Positions 26,661-34,835 of a stretch of 57,044 bases of DNA are shown here, piece by piece. The stretch's first letter is position 1, and each line of letters opens with the position of its first letter. This DNA comes from Sulfuricurvum sp. (lineage in GTDB: Bacteria > Campylobacterota > Campylobacteria > Campylobacterales > Sulfurimonadaceae). The position numbers were made by a program, and so were the translations under genes. Location of the stretch: the NCBI RefSeq assembly GCF_028710345.1, contig NZ_JAQTUH010000010.1, positions 1-57,044 on the forward strand, given 5' to 3'. The notes below the pieces were generated by a model that was not told where the DNA came from, made no database searches, and worked only from the letters and a program-made list of their open reading frames with translations.

Positions 26661-27191
26661 CTATTGTCCCAAAGCAAATACATTGGAAAGGGTATTAATA
26701 TAGTTAAAATATCCCGTAATAGCAACGGCTTCAACGATTTGGACATCGGTGTATCCTAACGCTTTTAAAGCATCGATCTCTTCTTTGAGTATTTTATAGT
26801 TATCTTTTTTCGATGCTTTTATACAAAAGTTGAGGAGAGCTTTTTCTGCATCACTCGTTGTGATAGCATCAACACCCTCTAATACCTCTGTAATTCGCTG
26901 TTCAGAGAGGCCCAACATTTTTGCAATCCCTTTATGGACATCGACACACATTTTGCATCCATTCTCTTTTGAGATTAAAAGGGCAATCGATTCTTTAATT
27001 TCATACGATAAATGGGTTTGATTTAACAAATATCCCCGAACCATCCCATCGGTTGCAAAATAGATATTTTCATCCAATGCCAAAAGTTTGAAAATTTCAC
27101 CAAGTTGACCTGTTTTTTCTAAAATTGGGCGGGCTTTCTCTTGAATTGCTGAACTCATCTCTTCAAATTCGGGTAATGCTATATGTGCCAT
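26661..27191 (-). CDS. AhpD-like carboxymuconolactone decarboxylase-family protein
   Basis: A 176-residue all-helical cytoplasmic protein. The redox motif CxxCxxxH is visible in GCKMCVDVHKG, as in alkylhydroperoxidase AhpD, followed by a second copy-like region with SDAEKALLNF and YTDVQIVEAVAITGYFNYINTL, typical of the family. It probably acts as a thiol peroxidase or peroxidase-like reductant. The start has an AAAAGGAAAATA ribosome site. There is no peroxiredoxin gene beside it. It lies upstream of the serine hydrolase on the same strand but 165 bases away. Confidence 0.85.
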   Translation of the reverse strand: MAHIALPEFEEMSSAIQEKARPILEKTGQLGEIFKLLALDENIYFATDGMVRGYLLNQTHLSYEIKESIALLISKENGCKMCVDVHKGIAKMLGLSEQRITEVLEGVDAITTSDAEKALLNFCIKASKKDNYKILKEEIDALKALGYTDVQIVEAVAITGYFNYINTLSNVFALGQ

Positions 27192-27320
27192 TATTTTCCT
27201 TTTTCTTATACATTATAGTGTGCAATTATAAACTGTATACCTTAGTCGTTCTTTCAAATTAACTCCATATCCAATAAAATAGTTGTACAATTATGCATAA
27301 AATATAACATTGGAAATTTT

Positions 27321-28127
27321 ATGAGAAAAATTCTTTTGAGCATCGCATTAGTGACAACAGCATTTGCTACACAAATCGAAGTAGATGTAACCGGACACCC
27401 AGAAAGCGTTTTAGTCAATGGCAAAATTGCCTATGTTAGCAATGTAGGTAATGAGTTAAAACCTACAGAGAAAGACGGTGATGGCTATATTTCACTGATT
27501 AATCAAAAAGGGGAAGTTGTCGATAAAAACTTCCTCACAGGTCTCAATGCACCAAAAGGGATGGCACTAATAGGTGGGACTCTTTATGTAGCGGATGTGG
27601 ACACTGTACGAGGATATAATCTTAAAACTAAGAAAGAAATTTTTTCACTTGTCTTTGAGGGGGTCAACTTCCTCAATGACATAACGGTTCAAAATGAAAA
27701 TACACTTCTCATCAGTTCAACAGACAAAGGTAAAATTTTTGAAATCAATGTAAAAAATAAATCGTACAAAGCATTCAGAGCGCTTCCTGATGCGAATGGA
27801 CTACTGTATAGCAATGGGATAATCTACGGTGTGGGGCATAAACTTGTCACAATAAATCTCAAAAACCATAAAACGACAGAACTCTCTAAAAAAGAGGGGA
27901 TATTTGACGGTATCCAGAAATCAGGTGATACACTCTATTTTTCCGATTGGGTACGAATGGAAAAAGCCGGAGTAATACATACCTATAATCTCAAAACAAA
28001 AAAAGAACACGATCTTCCGCTAGAGACTATCGCAGGTCCGGCTGATTTTTGGATCGATTCAAAAACAAATACGATTTGGATTCCAAAAATGATGGAAGGA
28101 AAACTCCTTATTTCGTCATTGAAATAA
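27321..28127 (+). CDS. Secreted SMP-30/NHL-like beta-propeller protein
   Basis: An exported 268-residue protein with a signal peptide ending TAFA near residue 16. The mature part shows repeated four-stranded units with pattern GxxYVADVDxVRGYN, GKIFEIN and TLYFSDW, as in six-bladed propellers of the SMP-30/gluconolactonase group. It binds or hydrolyses an unknown ligand; I cannot confirm lactonase metal residues. No neighbour suggests a pathway: it is alone, 130 bases from the AhpD-like gene on the other strand and convergent with the GGDEF gene. Confidence 0.65.
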   Translation: MRKILLSIALVTTAFATQIEVDVTGHPESVLVNGKIAYVSNVGNELKPTEKDGDGYISLINQKGEVVDKNFLTGLNAPKGMALIGGTLYVADVDTVRGYNLKTKKEIFSLVFEGVNFLNDITVQNENTLLISSTDKGKIFEINVKNKSYKAFRALPDANGLLYSNGIIYGVGHKLVTINLKNHKTTELSKKEGIFDGIQKSGDTLYFSDWVRMEKAGVIHTYNLKTKKEHDLPLETIAGPADFWIDSKTNTIWIPKMMEGKLLISSLK

Positions 28128-28138
28128 TTATTTTTTGA

Positions 28139-30094
28139 TTACATACTCTGTTTTTTTGCTATACACACTCGATTGCGCCCGCTCTCTTTTGCTTTATACA
28201 GCGCTTTGTCAGCCTCATTCAACAATTCATCAATCTTAGTAGCACCATTACCTGCTGCTACGACACCAAACGATGCGGTAAACGTTGACTGCAATCCATT
28301 AACTATAACTTCAGCTTGGGAAATCACAACACGTAAGCGTTCAGCAACATGATGTGCTTCCTCAGCATCGGTCTGCGGAAGCAATATAGCAAATTCTTCA
28401 CCGCCAATACGCCCGATAATGTCGATTTCACGCAAAATAGTACGACAAACCTCAGCTATTTTTTGGAGTACCAAATCACCGATACTGTGTCCATAGGTAT
28501 CGTTGATTTTTTTGAAGTAATCAATGTCAAACATGATGAGAGAAATCTCTCCACCGTAACGATGACGACGAGAGAGTTCTTCCTCCGCTTGTTCGATGAA
28601 ATAACGCCGATTGCCCAATCCCGTCAAATAATCTGAGTAGGCTCGATGTTCTAATTCGCTGCGCGCATTTCTATTATCTATCGCTATCGCCGCTAAATTC
28701 GCCGCAAATTTAATCCGTTCAATGTCGCTCTCTTCAGGCTTAGTCGGCTTTCTATGATAAATGGCAAACGTCCCTAATACCTTCCCCTCAGACGAGATGA
28801 TCGGTTCCGACCAACATGATCCTAAGTCGGCTTGCGCAGCTAAAGATGCATACGGCTTCCAGTATTCATGACTCATGATGTCCTCGACAATAACACGCTT
28901 TCCGGTATAAGCTGCCGTCCCGCAAGACCCCACACCCATTCCGATCTCAACTCCGTTAATTGCTTCGTTGTAAAATTCAGGAAGACTCAGCGCTGCTCCG
29001 CTGTGTAAATGTTTTCCGTCCTCATCCAACAACAAAATACTGCACAGAGCATCGGTATCTTCAGATTCAATAGTATGGACTATCGTATGGAGTATTTCAG
29101 ACAACGGTGAACCTTTTGCCACCATTTCGAGCATCTCATCATGGGCACGGTTTCGCCGTTCACTTTGCCAGTGTGCGGTCATATCACTAAAACTTACCAG
29201 CCGTTTATCCCCAACCCACGAAACACGAACAACGATATGACGCTCGCTACCATCCTTGCAAGTAATATTTCCTTCCAGTTCAGGAGGAGTCGTACCGTTC
29301 TCATACGCCACTATGACCGACTTATACCACGGGATAAGAAGACTCTCTCTATAGTTTGCATCAGGATACGCTTTGTGATACCATGTATCGATATTAGGTA
29401 TATCTTCCAATACATAACCGAACAATTTTGTAAATTGATGGTTAATGTACTCAATCTTTCCATCAAGAGTTGACCAACCGATCCCGATAGGAGAAGAGTC
29501 CAAAAGATCTTCCAGTTGCACCCGTTTCTTGGTACTCTTCTTCAGGTTATGTTCCATGATACTCTCACGCAACCGCGCCAGACCGCTTGCGGCCAGCATC
29601 TCTGCCATTCCTACCATACAATCCATCAGAGCTTCCATCTGCTCTTTTGCGACGATGGGAACGGCACGGATCGCGTCTATGTACTCAGCTTCATCATAGC
29701 CGACCTCTGCGGCCCGTTGGCGAAAAAAGTCCATATCAGGCGCTTCACTCAACACCTGCCCTAAAAACAGCGTTGCCAAGCGGCGACCTTCAATGACCAC
29801 AGGCGTCGCATAGTCGATCAGACCATTTTTACACTTGGCACAGGCGACTTCACCCTCATGTAAAGTCTGCATAAGCTCGATATTGCTCTCTTGACACTGT
29901 TGATTGGTTTGCACATTTACGCGATGAAACAGTGCACAAGCGTTTGTCCACCCTACTTGGGATAGAAGCTCACCGTCTTCGGCAACAAGCCCGTTTGGGA
30001 TTCCCGTAGCCTTGTACAAACTCTCCATCAATCGTTCAAATGCAACAATATCAACAAGATCACTGAATTTGTGGTTGTGCCCAATCTCCGTCAC
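28139..30094 (-). CDS. Diguanylate cyclase with PocR, PAS and GAF sensors
   Basis: Predicted to make c-di-GMP. Order: PocR-type sensor (about residues 10-175) with cysteines in NACALFH and VACAKCKNG, PAS domain (about 190-300), GAF domain (about 325-475) and a GGDEF domain (about 485-645) with intact active-site motif GGEEF. No membrane segments, so it senses cytoplasmic signals. PocR domains bind small molecules such as 1,2-diols or hydrocarbon derivatives; the CxxC here could add a metal or redox role. It starts with GTG, four bases after a perfect AGGAGG ribosome site. Confidence 0.87.
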   Translation of the reverse strand: MTEIGHNHKFSDLVDIVAFERLMESLYKATGIPNGLVAEDGELLSQVGWTNACALFHRVNVQTNQQCQESNIELMQTLHEGEVACAKCKNGLIDYATPVVIEGRRLATLFLGQVLSEAPDMDFFRQRAAEVGYDEAEYIDAIRAVPIVAKEQMEALMDCMVGMAEMLAASGLARLRESIMEHNLKKSTKKRVQLEDLLDSSPIGIGWSTLDGKIEYINHQFTKLFGYVLEDIPNIDTWYHKAYPDANYRESLLIPWYKSVIVAYENGTTPPELEGNITCKDGSERHIVVRVSWVGDKRLVSFSDMTAHWQSERRNRAHDEMLEMVAKGSPLSEILHTIVHTIESEDTDALCSILLLDEDGKHLHSGAALSLPEFYNEAINGVEIGMGVGSCGTAAYTGKRVIVEDIMSHEYWKPYASLAAQADLGSCWSEPIISSEGKVLGTFAIYHRKPTKPEESDIERIKFAANLAAIAIDNRNARSELEHRAYSDYLTGLGNRRYFIEQAEEELSRRHRYGGEISLIMFDIDYFKKINDTYGHSIGDLVLQKIAEVCRTILREIDIIGRIGGEEFAILLPQTDAEEAHHVAERLRVVISQAEVIVNGLQSTFTASFGVVAAGNGATKIDELLNEADKALYKAKESGRNRVCIAKKQSM

Positions 30095-30293
30095 ATTCCC
30101 TCCTAATATATCAGTTTTATTATATTATATATTATTGATATCATCAAAACAATCTAATCTTTTTGTGCCCAAAGCATTAACTAACAAATATTGTACCAAA
30201 CAAAATTGATAAAGTATATTTTTTTTATAGCATTTGGTTATGTTATACTTTTAGTATGAACTATACTTTAGCGCCAAAATCTTTGAATCACAA

Positions 30294-30575
30294 ATGAAAA
30301 GTTTACTTTTTCTTCTTATCATTTTTAATCTTATAACATTTGCTATTTTTGGCTTTGATAAATTTCTCGCACGTACCAATCGGCAACGTATTAGTGAGAA
30401 GACATTCCTCATGTTAGCTATCATAGGTGGAAGTGTCGGTGCTGTATTTGCTCAAAAAATATTTCGTCATAAAACACGTAAATTTAAGTATCTTTTTTGG
30501 GTTATTTTATCTATCCAATTTATATCATTTGAATTATTATGGGCCTTCTCATCGGGTTATAAAGGGATCTTTTAA
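30294..30575 (+). CDS. DUF1294 small membrane protein
   Basis: A 93-residue inner-membrane protein with hydrophobic helices near residues 3-20, 38-55 and 66-85, and the DUF1294 pattern NLITFAIFGFDKFLAR and IIGGSVGAVFAQKIFRHKTRK. The function of the family is unknown. It is a single gene: the GGDEF gene is divergent and the MarR gene downstream has its own promoter. No strong ribosome site precedes the ATG. Confidence 0.78.
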   Translation: MKSLLFLLIIFNLITFAIFGFDKFLARTNRQRISEKTFLMLAIIGGSVGAVFAQKIFRHKTRKFKYLFWVILSIQFISFELLWAFSSGYKGIF

Positions 30576-30615
30576 AATATTTTTCCGTTAGTGTCAATAT
30601 ATCTTTGAAACCTAC

Positions 30616-30644
30616 TTGACATTATTACTAATTAGTAATATATT
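30616..30644 (+). promoter_or_regulatory. marR promoter with embedded palindromic operator; leaderless start
   Basis: TTGACA at 30616-30621, a 17-base spacer and TATATT at 30639-30644 make a good sigma-70 promoter. The spacer holds a perfect 16-bp palindrome at 30624-30639 (ATTACTAA-TTAGTAAT), the size of a MarR operator, so autorepression is likely. The predicted transcription start coincides with the ATG of the marR gene (30651), and no ribosome site is visible, so the mRNA may be leaderless. Confidence 0.65.
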
Positions 30645-30650
30645 GTCATT

Positions 30651-31115
30651 ATGAAGAAATTACCTGATTATGAACATACCATTACCACTGCCCTCTCAAC
30701 ATGGGTTGAGATGATGAAAGCATTTAATCGTATACGTTCTCTCGAACTGACCCTTATCGAAGAAAATGGGCTCACTATAGGACAATTTTCCTTATTGGAA
30801 CTCCTCTATCATCGAGGTGAACAAAGTATCGGAGCGGCAACGGTACTCGCTATGAGTACTCCTGGGAACATGACTGTCGTGGTCAAAAATCTTTCCAAAC
30901 GTGGGCTAATAATGTCTCATAAAAATCCAAATGACAAACGGAGTTCAATCCTTAAAATAACCGATGAGGGTAAACGCATTATGGAATCGCTTTTTCCGGA
31001 GCATTCCCGACGAATTCAAACCTTTATGTCGGGGCTTAGTACTGATGAGCAAAATGAGACACAAAAACTTTTGCGTAAACTCAACAAATCACTACGAGGA
31101 GTTCACCATGTCTAA
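30651..31115 (+). CDS. MarR-family transcriptional regulator
   Basis: A 154-residue winged-helix regulator with the DNA-binding core GLTIGQFSLLELLYHRGEQS, STPGNMTVVVKNLSKRGLI and the wing HKNPNDKRSSILKITDEG. MarR proteins usually repress detoxification operons and are released by phenolic or oxidising ligands. Here the target is evident: the gene overlaps the pirin gene by eight bases, and an extradiol dioxygenase follows. A palindrome lies between its promoter boxes. The ATG sits at the predicted transcription start. Confidence 0.88.
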   Translation: MKKLPDYEHTITTALSTWVEMMKAFNRIRSLELTLIEENGLTIGQFSLLELLYHRGEQSIGAATVLAMSTPGNMTVVVKNLSKRGLIMSHKNPNDKRSSILKITDEGKRIMESLFPEHSRRIQTFMSGLSTDEQNETQKLLRKLNKSLRGVHHV

Positions 31116-31818
31116 ACTAATCCATCTATCCAATGAACGGGGAGTTTCTGAACTAGGCTGGCTACATAGCCGCTTTAGTTTTTCATTTGCCGAATATCAT
31201 AACCATGATCGAATGGGCTTTGGTGCGCTACGTGTCATCAATGATGATATTATCAAAGCCGGCACTGGTTTTGGGATGCATCCCCATCGTGATATGGAGA
31301 TTATAACAATCGTCACCAAAGGCGCTCTCGAACATAAAGACTCAGAAGGAAACCATGGTATCATCCACGCAGGAGAGATACAATATATGTCGGCAGGTAC
31401 GGGTGTATACCATTCGGAGCATGCAACCCAAGAGAGTGATACCGAGTTGTTTCAGATATGGATTTATCCCAATCGCTTCGGCTATAAACCCTGCTATGAA
31501 CAGCGTGATTTTCGTTTTTTAGTTGATAAAAAGGGGTGGCATACACTGGTATCGGGTGATGGGATTGATCACTCTATCCGCATACGTCAAGATGCTACTA
31601 TACGGATTGCTCGATTACGTGAAGGAGAGGCACTTACCCTTCCCTCTCTGTGCCCAGGTTGCGGATTTTTACTTCTCGTCATGAGTGGAAAATTGAGTCT
31701 CAACGAAATCATTCTAAATCTTCGTGATGAGATACAGATAACCGATAATAGTGAAGATGTCGTGAATGCTATAGAAGATTCTGAGATACTTTTATTTGAA
31801 GTACCAAAATACCAATAA
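31108..31818 (+). CDS. Pirin-family protein (YhhW-like, possible quercetinase)
   Basis: A bicupin of 236 residues. The metal ligands of pirin are visible as His58 and His60 in GMHPHRDMEI, with a further His and Glu in VYHSEHATQE. Bacterial pirins such as E. coli YhhW cleave quercetin in vitro, and others act as redox-dependent regulators, so the substrate stays open. The start was chosen at MSKLIHLS, with GAGGA seven bases upstream; the frame is open for 48 more codons inside the marR gene. It is the middle gene of a MarR/pirin/dioxygenase operon. Confidence 0.88.
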   Translation: MSKLIHLSNERGVSELGWLHSRFSFSFAEYHNHDRMGFGALRVINDDIIKAGTGFGMHPHRDMEIITIVTKGALEHKDSEGNHGIIHAGEIQYMSAGTGVYHSEHATQESDTELFQIWIYPNRFGYKPCYEQRDFRFLVDKKGWHTLVSGDGIDHSIRIRQDATIRIARLREGEALTLPSLCPGCGFLLLVMSGKLSLNEIILNLRDEIQITDNSEDVVNAIEDSEILLFEVPKYQ

Positions 31819-31824
31819 GCACCA

Positions 31825-32679
31825 ATGACTCGGCAACACTTTATAAAATTAGTAGCATTAGCCCTAGGAGGTCTCCTCATGCCACTTGACGCAACAATGT
31901 ATCGACGTCGTGCACCCGCTTTTTTCGTCGGGCACGGTAGCCCGATGATCGGTATTGAAGAGAATGATTTAACCCGTTCATTAAAAGTTCTTGGTAAAAA
32001 TATCGATGAGCCAAAAGCGATTCTCGTTATTTCTGCCCACTGGATGCCCCCATTTTTCGGTGCTTCAGTCCACCATAGCCCTGCACTTTTGTACGATTTT
32101 TTTGGATTCCCAGAGCCTCTCTATCACGTCCAATACCCTGCCCCTAACGCTGAATTTCTCACTCCACAGATGAAAGAAATTTTTCCTAATCTTGTTATTA
32201 AAGAGCGCGGTTTAGATCACGGTTCATGGACGATACTCAAGCACCTCTATCCTTATGCCAATATCCCTGTAATGCAGTTAGGTATCCACCGTGATTTGAG
32301 TTTACGGGAACATTTTGAAATCGGAAAACGGATTCGTGAACTGCGAGAACATGGCGTTATGATTATCGGAAGCGGAAATATCACTCATAACCTCTCACGT
32401 GTTGACTCAAATCCCGACGCTCCACCACACGAATGGGCAATTGCATTCGATACTTTTATCAAAGAATCTATCGAAAAAATGGATATCGACTCACTCATAG
32501 GATTTCGCGACATAGCTCCATACGCTGAAATCGCTCACCCTACGTTGGAACATTATATTCCATTACTCTATATCGCCGGTACCATGTACGATGACGATGA
32601 TAAAAGCAGTTTTCCTTATGAAGGATTTTCACACGGCTCACTCAGCATGAGAAATTGGCTATTAAATAATGCTTTCTAA
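31825..32679 (+). CDS. LigB/DODA-type extradiol ring-cleavage dioxygenase (YgiD-like)
   Basis: Class III non-heme extradiol dioxygenase related to 4,5-DOPA dioxygenase, which opens catechol-type rings. Signature stretches are APAFFVGHGSPM, ILVISAHWMPP, FDFFGFPEPLYHVQYPAP-like sequence and GLDHGSWTILKHLYP. Length is 284 residues from the first ATG, which has no ribosome site. A second in-frame ATG at 31879 has a perfect AGGAGG seven bases upstream and would give 266 residues, close to E. coli YgiD. The extra N-terminus has a hydrophobic stretch after Arg-Gln-His-Phe. With pirin and MarR, the operon probably handles aromatic or quinone-like compounds. Confidence 0.85.
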   Translation: MTRQHFIKLVALALGGLLMPLDATMYRRRAPAFFVGHGSPMIGIEENDLTRSLKVLGKNIDEPKAILVISAHWMPPFFGASVHHSPALLYDFFGFPEPLYHVQYPAPNAEFLTPQMKEIFPNLVIKERGLDHGSWTILKHLYPYANIPVMQLGIHRDLSLREHFEIGKRIRELREHGVMIIGSGNITHNLSRVDSNPDAPPHEWAIAFDTFIKESIEKMDIDSLIGFRDIAPYAEIAHPTLEHYIPLLYIAGTMYDDDDKSSFPYEGFSHGSLSMRNWLLNNAF

Positions 32680-32682
32680 CAA

Positions 32683-33936
32683 TTAAATCAGTCCGACCAA
32701 CGCTACAAACAGCACCGGTGGCGTAATCACCAACCCTACTTTCATATATTCACCCCATCCGATATTAACCCCTTTTTGCGCCAAAACGTGAAGCCATAGC
32801 AGTGTTGCGAGTGAACCGATCGGGGTCATCTTAGGTCCAAGGTTACATCCGATGATGTTGGCATACGCCAATGCGCTGTTCCCCGCTTCACCAATCGCAA
32901 TGTCCATAATCATAACGGTCGGCATGTTGTTCATCACCGAGCTAAGGATGGCGGAGAGGAAACCCGTTCCGATCACGGCATAGACATTTCCCATCCCTTG
33001 CAACAGCACTATAACGTGTGCAAGATAGGTGGTAAGGCCGCCATTTTTCAGCCCGTAAACAACAACATAAAGACCGATACTAAACCACACCACCTGCCAC
33101 GGTGCCGCTTTGATCGTCATAATCGGTTTTGTCGCTTTAAAGTAGGTTGCGATGGCTAAAAATACGAGCGCACCGCCGAGGGCGAAGACCGAGATAGGGA
33201 GATGATACGCATCGCCGATAAAATACCCAACCATGAGCAATCCCAAGAACCACCAGCTGAGGTGGAACATCGTCATGTTTTTGATGGCACTCTCAGGAGT
33301 GGCGAGGTTCTCGACATCGATACGCTCCGGGATGTCTTTGCGGAAAAAGAGCCATAATACAACGATCGAGGCGATGATACTCAGGAGATTCGGGAGGAAC
33401 ATCGTCCGTGCGTATTCCCAAAAACCGATTTGAAAATATCCCGCCGTCACGATATTTGTGAGATTCGAGATCACGAGCGGATTAGAAGCACTGTCGCCGA
33501 TAAATCCCCCCGCCATCAAAAATGCGAACATCGCAATAGGGTTTAGTTTGAGGTACTTCATCTTTGCCAAAATGATCGGAGTGAGGATCAATGCCGCGCC
33601 GTCGTTGGCGAAAAAAGCCGAGACAAGCGCACCGAGAATCATCAAATAAACAAACATCAGATTCCCGTTTCCGCCTGATAATCGCGCCATCTTTAGTGCT
33701 GCCCACTCGAAAAATCCGATCTCATCGAGTACCATCGAGAGAAGTATGATTCCGATAAAAGCGAGTGTCGCATCCCATACGATAGTAGTCACCATCCACA
33801 CATCATCCAAGCTCACTACACCGAGTAACACCGCCAGTGCGGCACCGACGACCGCCGTGGTACCTATCTGCAATCCTCGCGGCTGCCAGATAATAAATAG
33901 TAAGGTCACTAAAAAGAGCGAAACGGCTAAAATCAT
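32683..33936 (-). CDS. arsB: Arsenite efflux permease ArsB
   Basis: Inner-membrane arsenite exporter of the ArsB/ion-transporter superfamily, about 417 residues and 11-12 hydrophobic helices. Typical stretches are LSMVLDEIGFFEWAALKMAR, AFFANDGAALILTPIILA and GCNLGPKMTPIGSLATLLWL. I chose the internal ATG (MILAVSLFL) with AAGGAAAAAGT upstream; the frame stays open 26 codons further, through a repeat element. It is divergent from arsR-arsC-arsP, so the locus has two exporters, ArsB for arsenite and ArsP for organoarsenicals. Campylobacter operons often have Acr3 in place of ArsB. Confidence 0.85.
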   Translation of the reverse strand: MILAVSLFLVTLLFIIWQPRGLQIGTTAVVGAALAVLLGVVSLDDVWMVTTIVWDATLAFIGIILLSMVLDEIGFFEWAALKMARLSGGNGNLMFVYLMILGALVSAFFANDGAALILTPIILAKMKYLKLNPIAMFAFLMAGGFIGDSASNPLVISNLTNIVTAGYFQIGFWEYARTMFLPNLLSIIASIVVLWLFFRKDIPERIDVENLATPESAIKNMTMFHLSWWFLGLLMVGYFIGDAYHLPISVFALGGALVFLAIATYFKATKPIMTIKAAPWQVVWFSIGLYVVVYGLKNGGLTTYLAHVIVLLQGMGNVYAVIGTGFLSAILSSVMNNMPTVMIMDIAIGEAGNSALAYANIIGCNLGPKMTPIGSLATLLWLHVLAQKGVNIGWGEYMKVGLVITPPVLFVALVGLI

Positions 33937-33952
33937 ACTTTTTCCTTTTTTT

Positions 33953-34027
33953 GTCATCCTCGGGCTTGACCCGGGGATCCATCCCCATCTTAGAAAAACT
34001 GGATTCCCGATCAAGTCGGGAATGACG
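33953..34027. repeat. REP-like inverted repeat element
   Basis: A 75-bp element whose ends read GTCATCC and GGAATGACG, with arms related as an imperfect inverted repeat (CGGGCTTGACCCGGGGATCCA against TGGATTCCCGATCAAGTCGGG read as its complement). Each arm can also fold alone (CCCGA-TCAAG-TCGGG). This is the pattern of small dispersed repeats of many proteobacterial genomes. It sits between the ArsR operator and the arsB start, in the likely arsB leader. Confidence 0.7.
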
Positions 34028-34047
34028 TAATATAAAATTGTATCACA

Positions 34048-34089
34048 ATATCAATATATCTTGATATATTATTTTTATTTTGTTACACT
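34048..34089 (+). promoter_or_regulatory. ArsR operator and arsRCP promoter
   Basis: ATATCAA (34048-34054), six bases, TTGATAT (34061-34067) form a perfect inverted repeat with the ATCAA-N6-TTGAT core known for ArsR sites. The right half-site supplies the -35 box TTGATA (34061-34066); a 17-base spacer leads to TACACT (34084-34089). ArsR bound here would block the promoter and could also affect the divergent arsB. Confidence 0.75.
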
Positions 34090-34110
34090 GTCACAAATCG
34101 GAGGTACTTT

Positions 34111-34434
34111 ATGGACGTTTTTTTGGAAACCGTTTCGGCATTGAATGATGAAACCCGTATCAAACTCCTCTCCTTTTTGGATACACACGGCGCTCTGTGC
34201 GTTTGTGATCTCCAAGAGAGCTTTGGGATGATCCAATCACGACTTTCGCGCCATTTGAAAATCCTCAAAGACGGTGGATTTTTGCGGGTTGATCGGTGCG
34301 GTACGTGGGCATATTACTCTATCCGTAGCCCTCTGGATCGTTTCCGTAGTGAAGCGTTGTCAGAAATCCGCTGTCTAAGTCTTGATTTACCTCCTCTTAA
34401 AAAATTATCCCAAAACGAAGGTTGTACCCTATGA
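34111..34434 (+). CDS. arsR: ArsR-family arsenic-responsive repressor
   Basis: A 107-residue winged-helix repressor. The DNA-binding part FLDTHGALCVCDLQESFGMIQSRLSRHLKILKDGG contains the metalloid-binding Cys-x-Cys (LCVCDL) of classic ArsR proteins, in the helix that moves on arsenite binding. GGAGGTACTTT is a strong ribosome site. The gene overlaps arsC by four bases and faces an ArsR-type operator, so autoregulation is expected. The C-terminal Cys near the stop (EGCTL) may add a third ligand. Confidence 0.9.
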   Translation: MDVFLETVSALNDETRIKLLSFLDTHGALCVCDLQESFGMIQSRLSRHLKILKDGGFLRVDRCGTWAYYSIRSPLDRFRSEALSEIRCLSLDLPPLKKLSQNEGCTL

Positions 34435-34835
34435 AAAATGTCCTTATTCTCTGCACAGGAAACAGCTGCCGATCCATCATGGGTGAAGCCCTAATCAATG
34501 CGAAAATGGGAGATTGTGTATTTGCACAAAGCTCAGGGGTGAAAGCCAGCGGAAAAGTAAACCCACATGCGCAAGCCCTTCTCGAAGAGAAAGGATACTG
34601 GAAAGATGTGTATCACTCCAAAGTGATCGATACCGTTATCGATACTCCGTTCGATCTTGTCGTAACTGTCTGCGATCATGCTCACGAGACCTGCCCGATG
34701 TTTCCAAAAGCGGTCAAAACGATCCATGTGGCATTTGAAGACCCAAGCGGTAAAGAAGTGGAAGAGTACGCTAAAACACTTGCTCTGATAGAAGCAACAC
34801 TTTTGCCGATCGTCCAATCCGAGTTGTGTGACTGA
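34431..34835 (+). CDS. arsC: Arsenate reductase, LMW-phosphatase (thioredoxin-dependent) type
   Basis: Reduces arsenate to arsenite. The P-loop CTGNSCRS with nucleophile Cys8 and the DxxCDxAxETCP-like stretch (VTVCDHAHETCPMFP) carrying the two resolving cysteines identify the Staphylococcus pI258-type ArsC, which uses thioredoxin. Length is 134 residues. I chose the ATG overlapping the arsR stop (ATGA). A thioredoxin-like gene three genes downstream could be its reductant. Product arsenite would be exported by the divergent ArsB. Confidence 0.92.
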   Translation: MKNVLILCTGNSCRSIMGEALINAKMGDCVFAQSSGVKASGKVNPHAQALLEEKGYWKDVYHSKVIDTVIDTPFDLVVTVCDHAHETCPMFPKAVKTIHVAFEDPSGKEVEEYAKTLALIEATLLPIVQSELCD

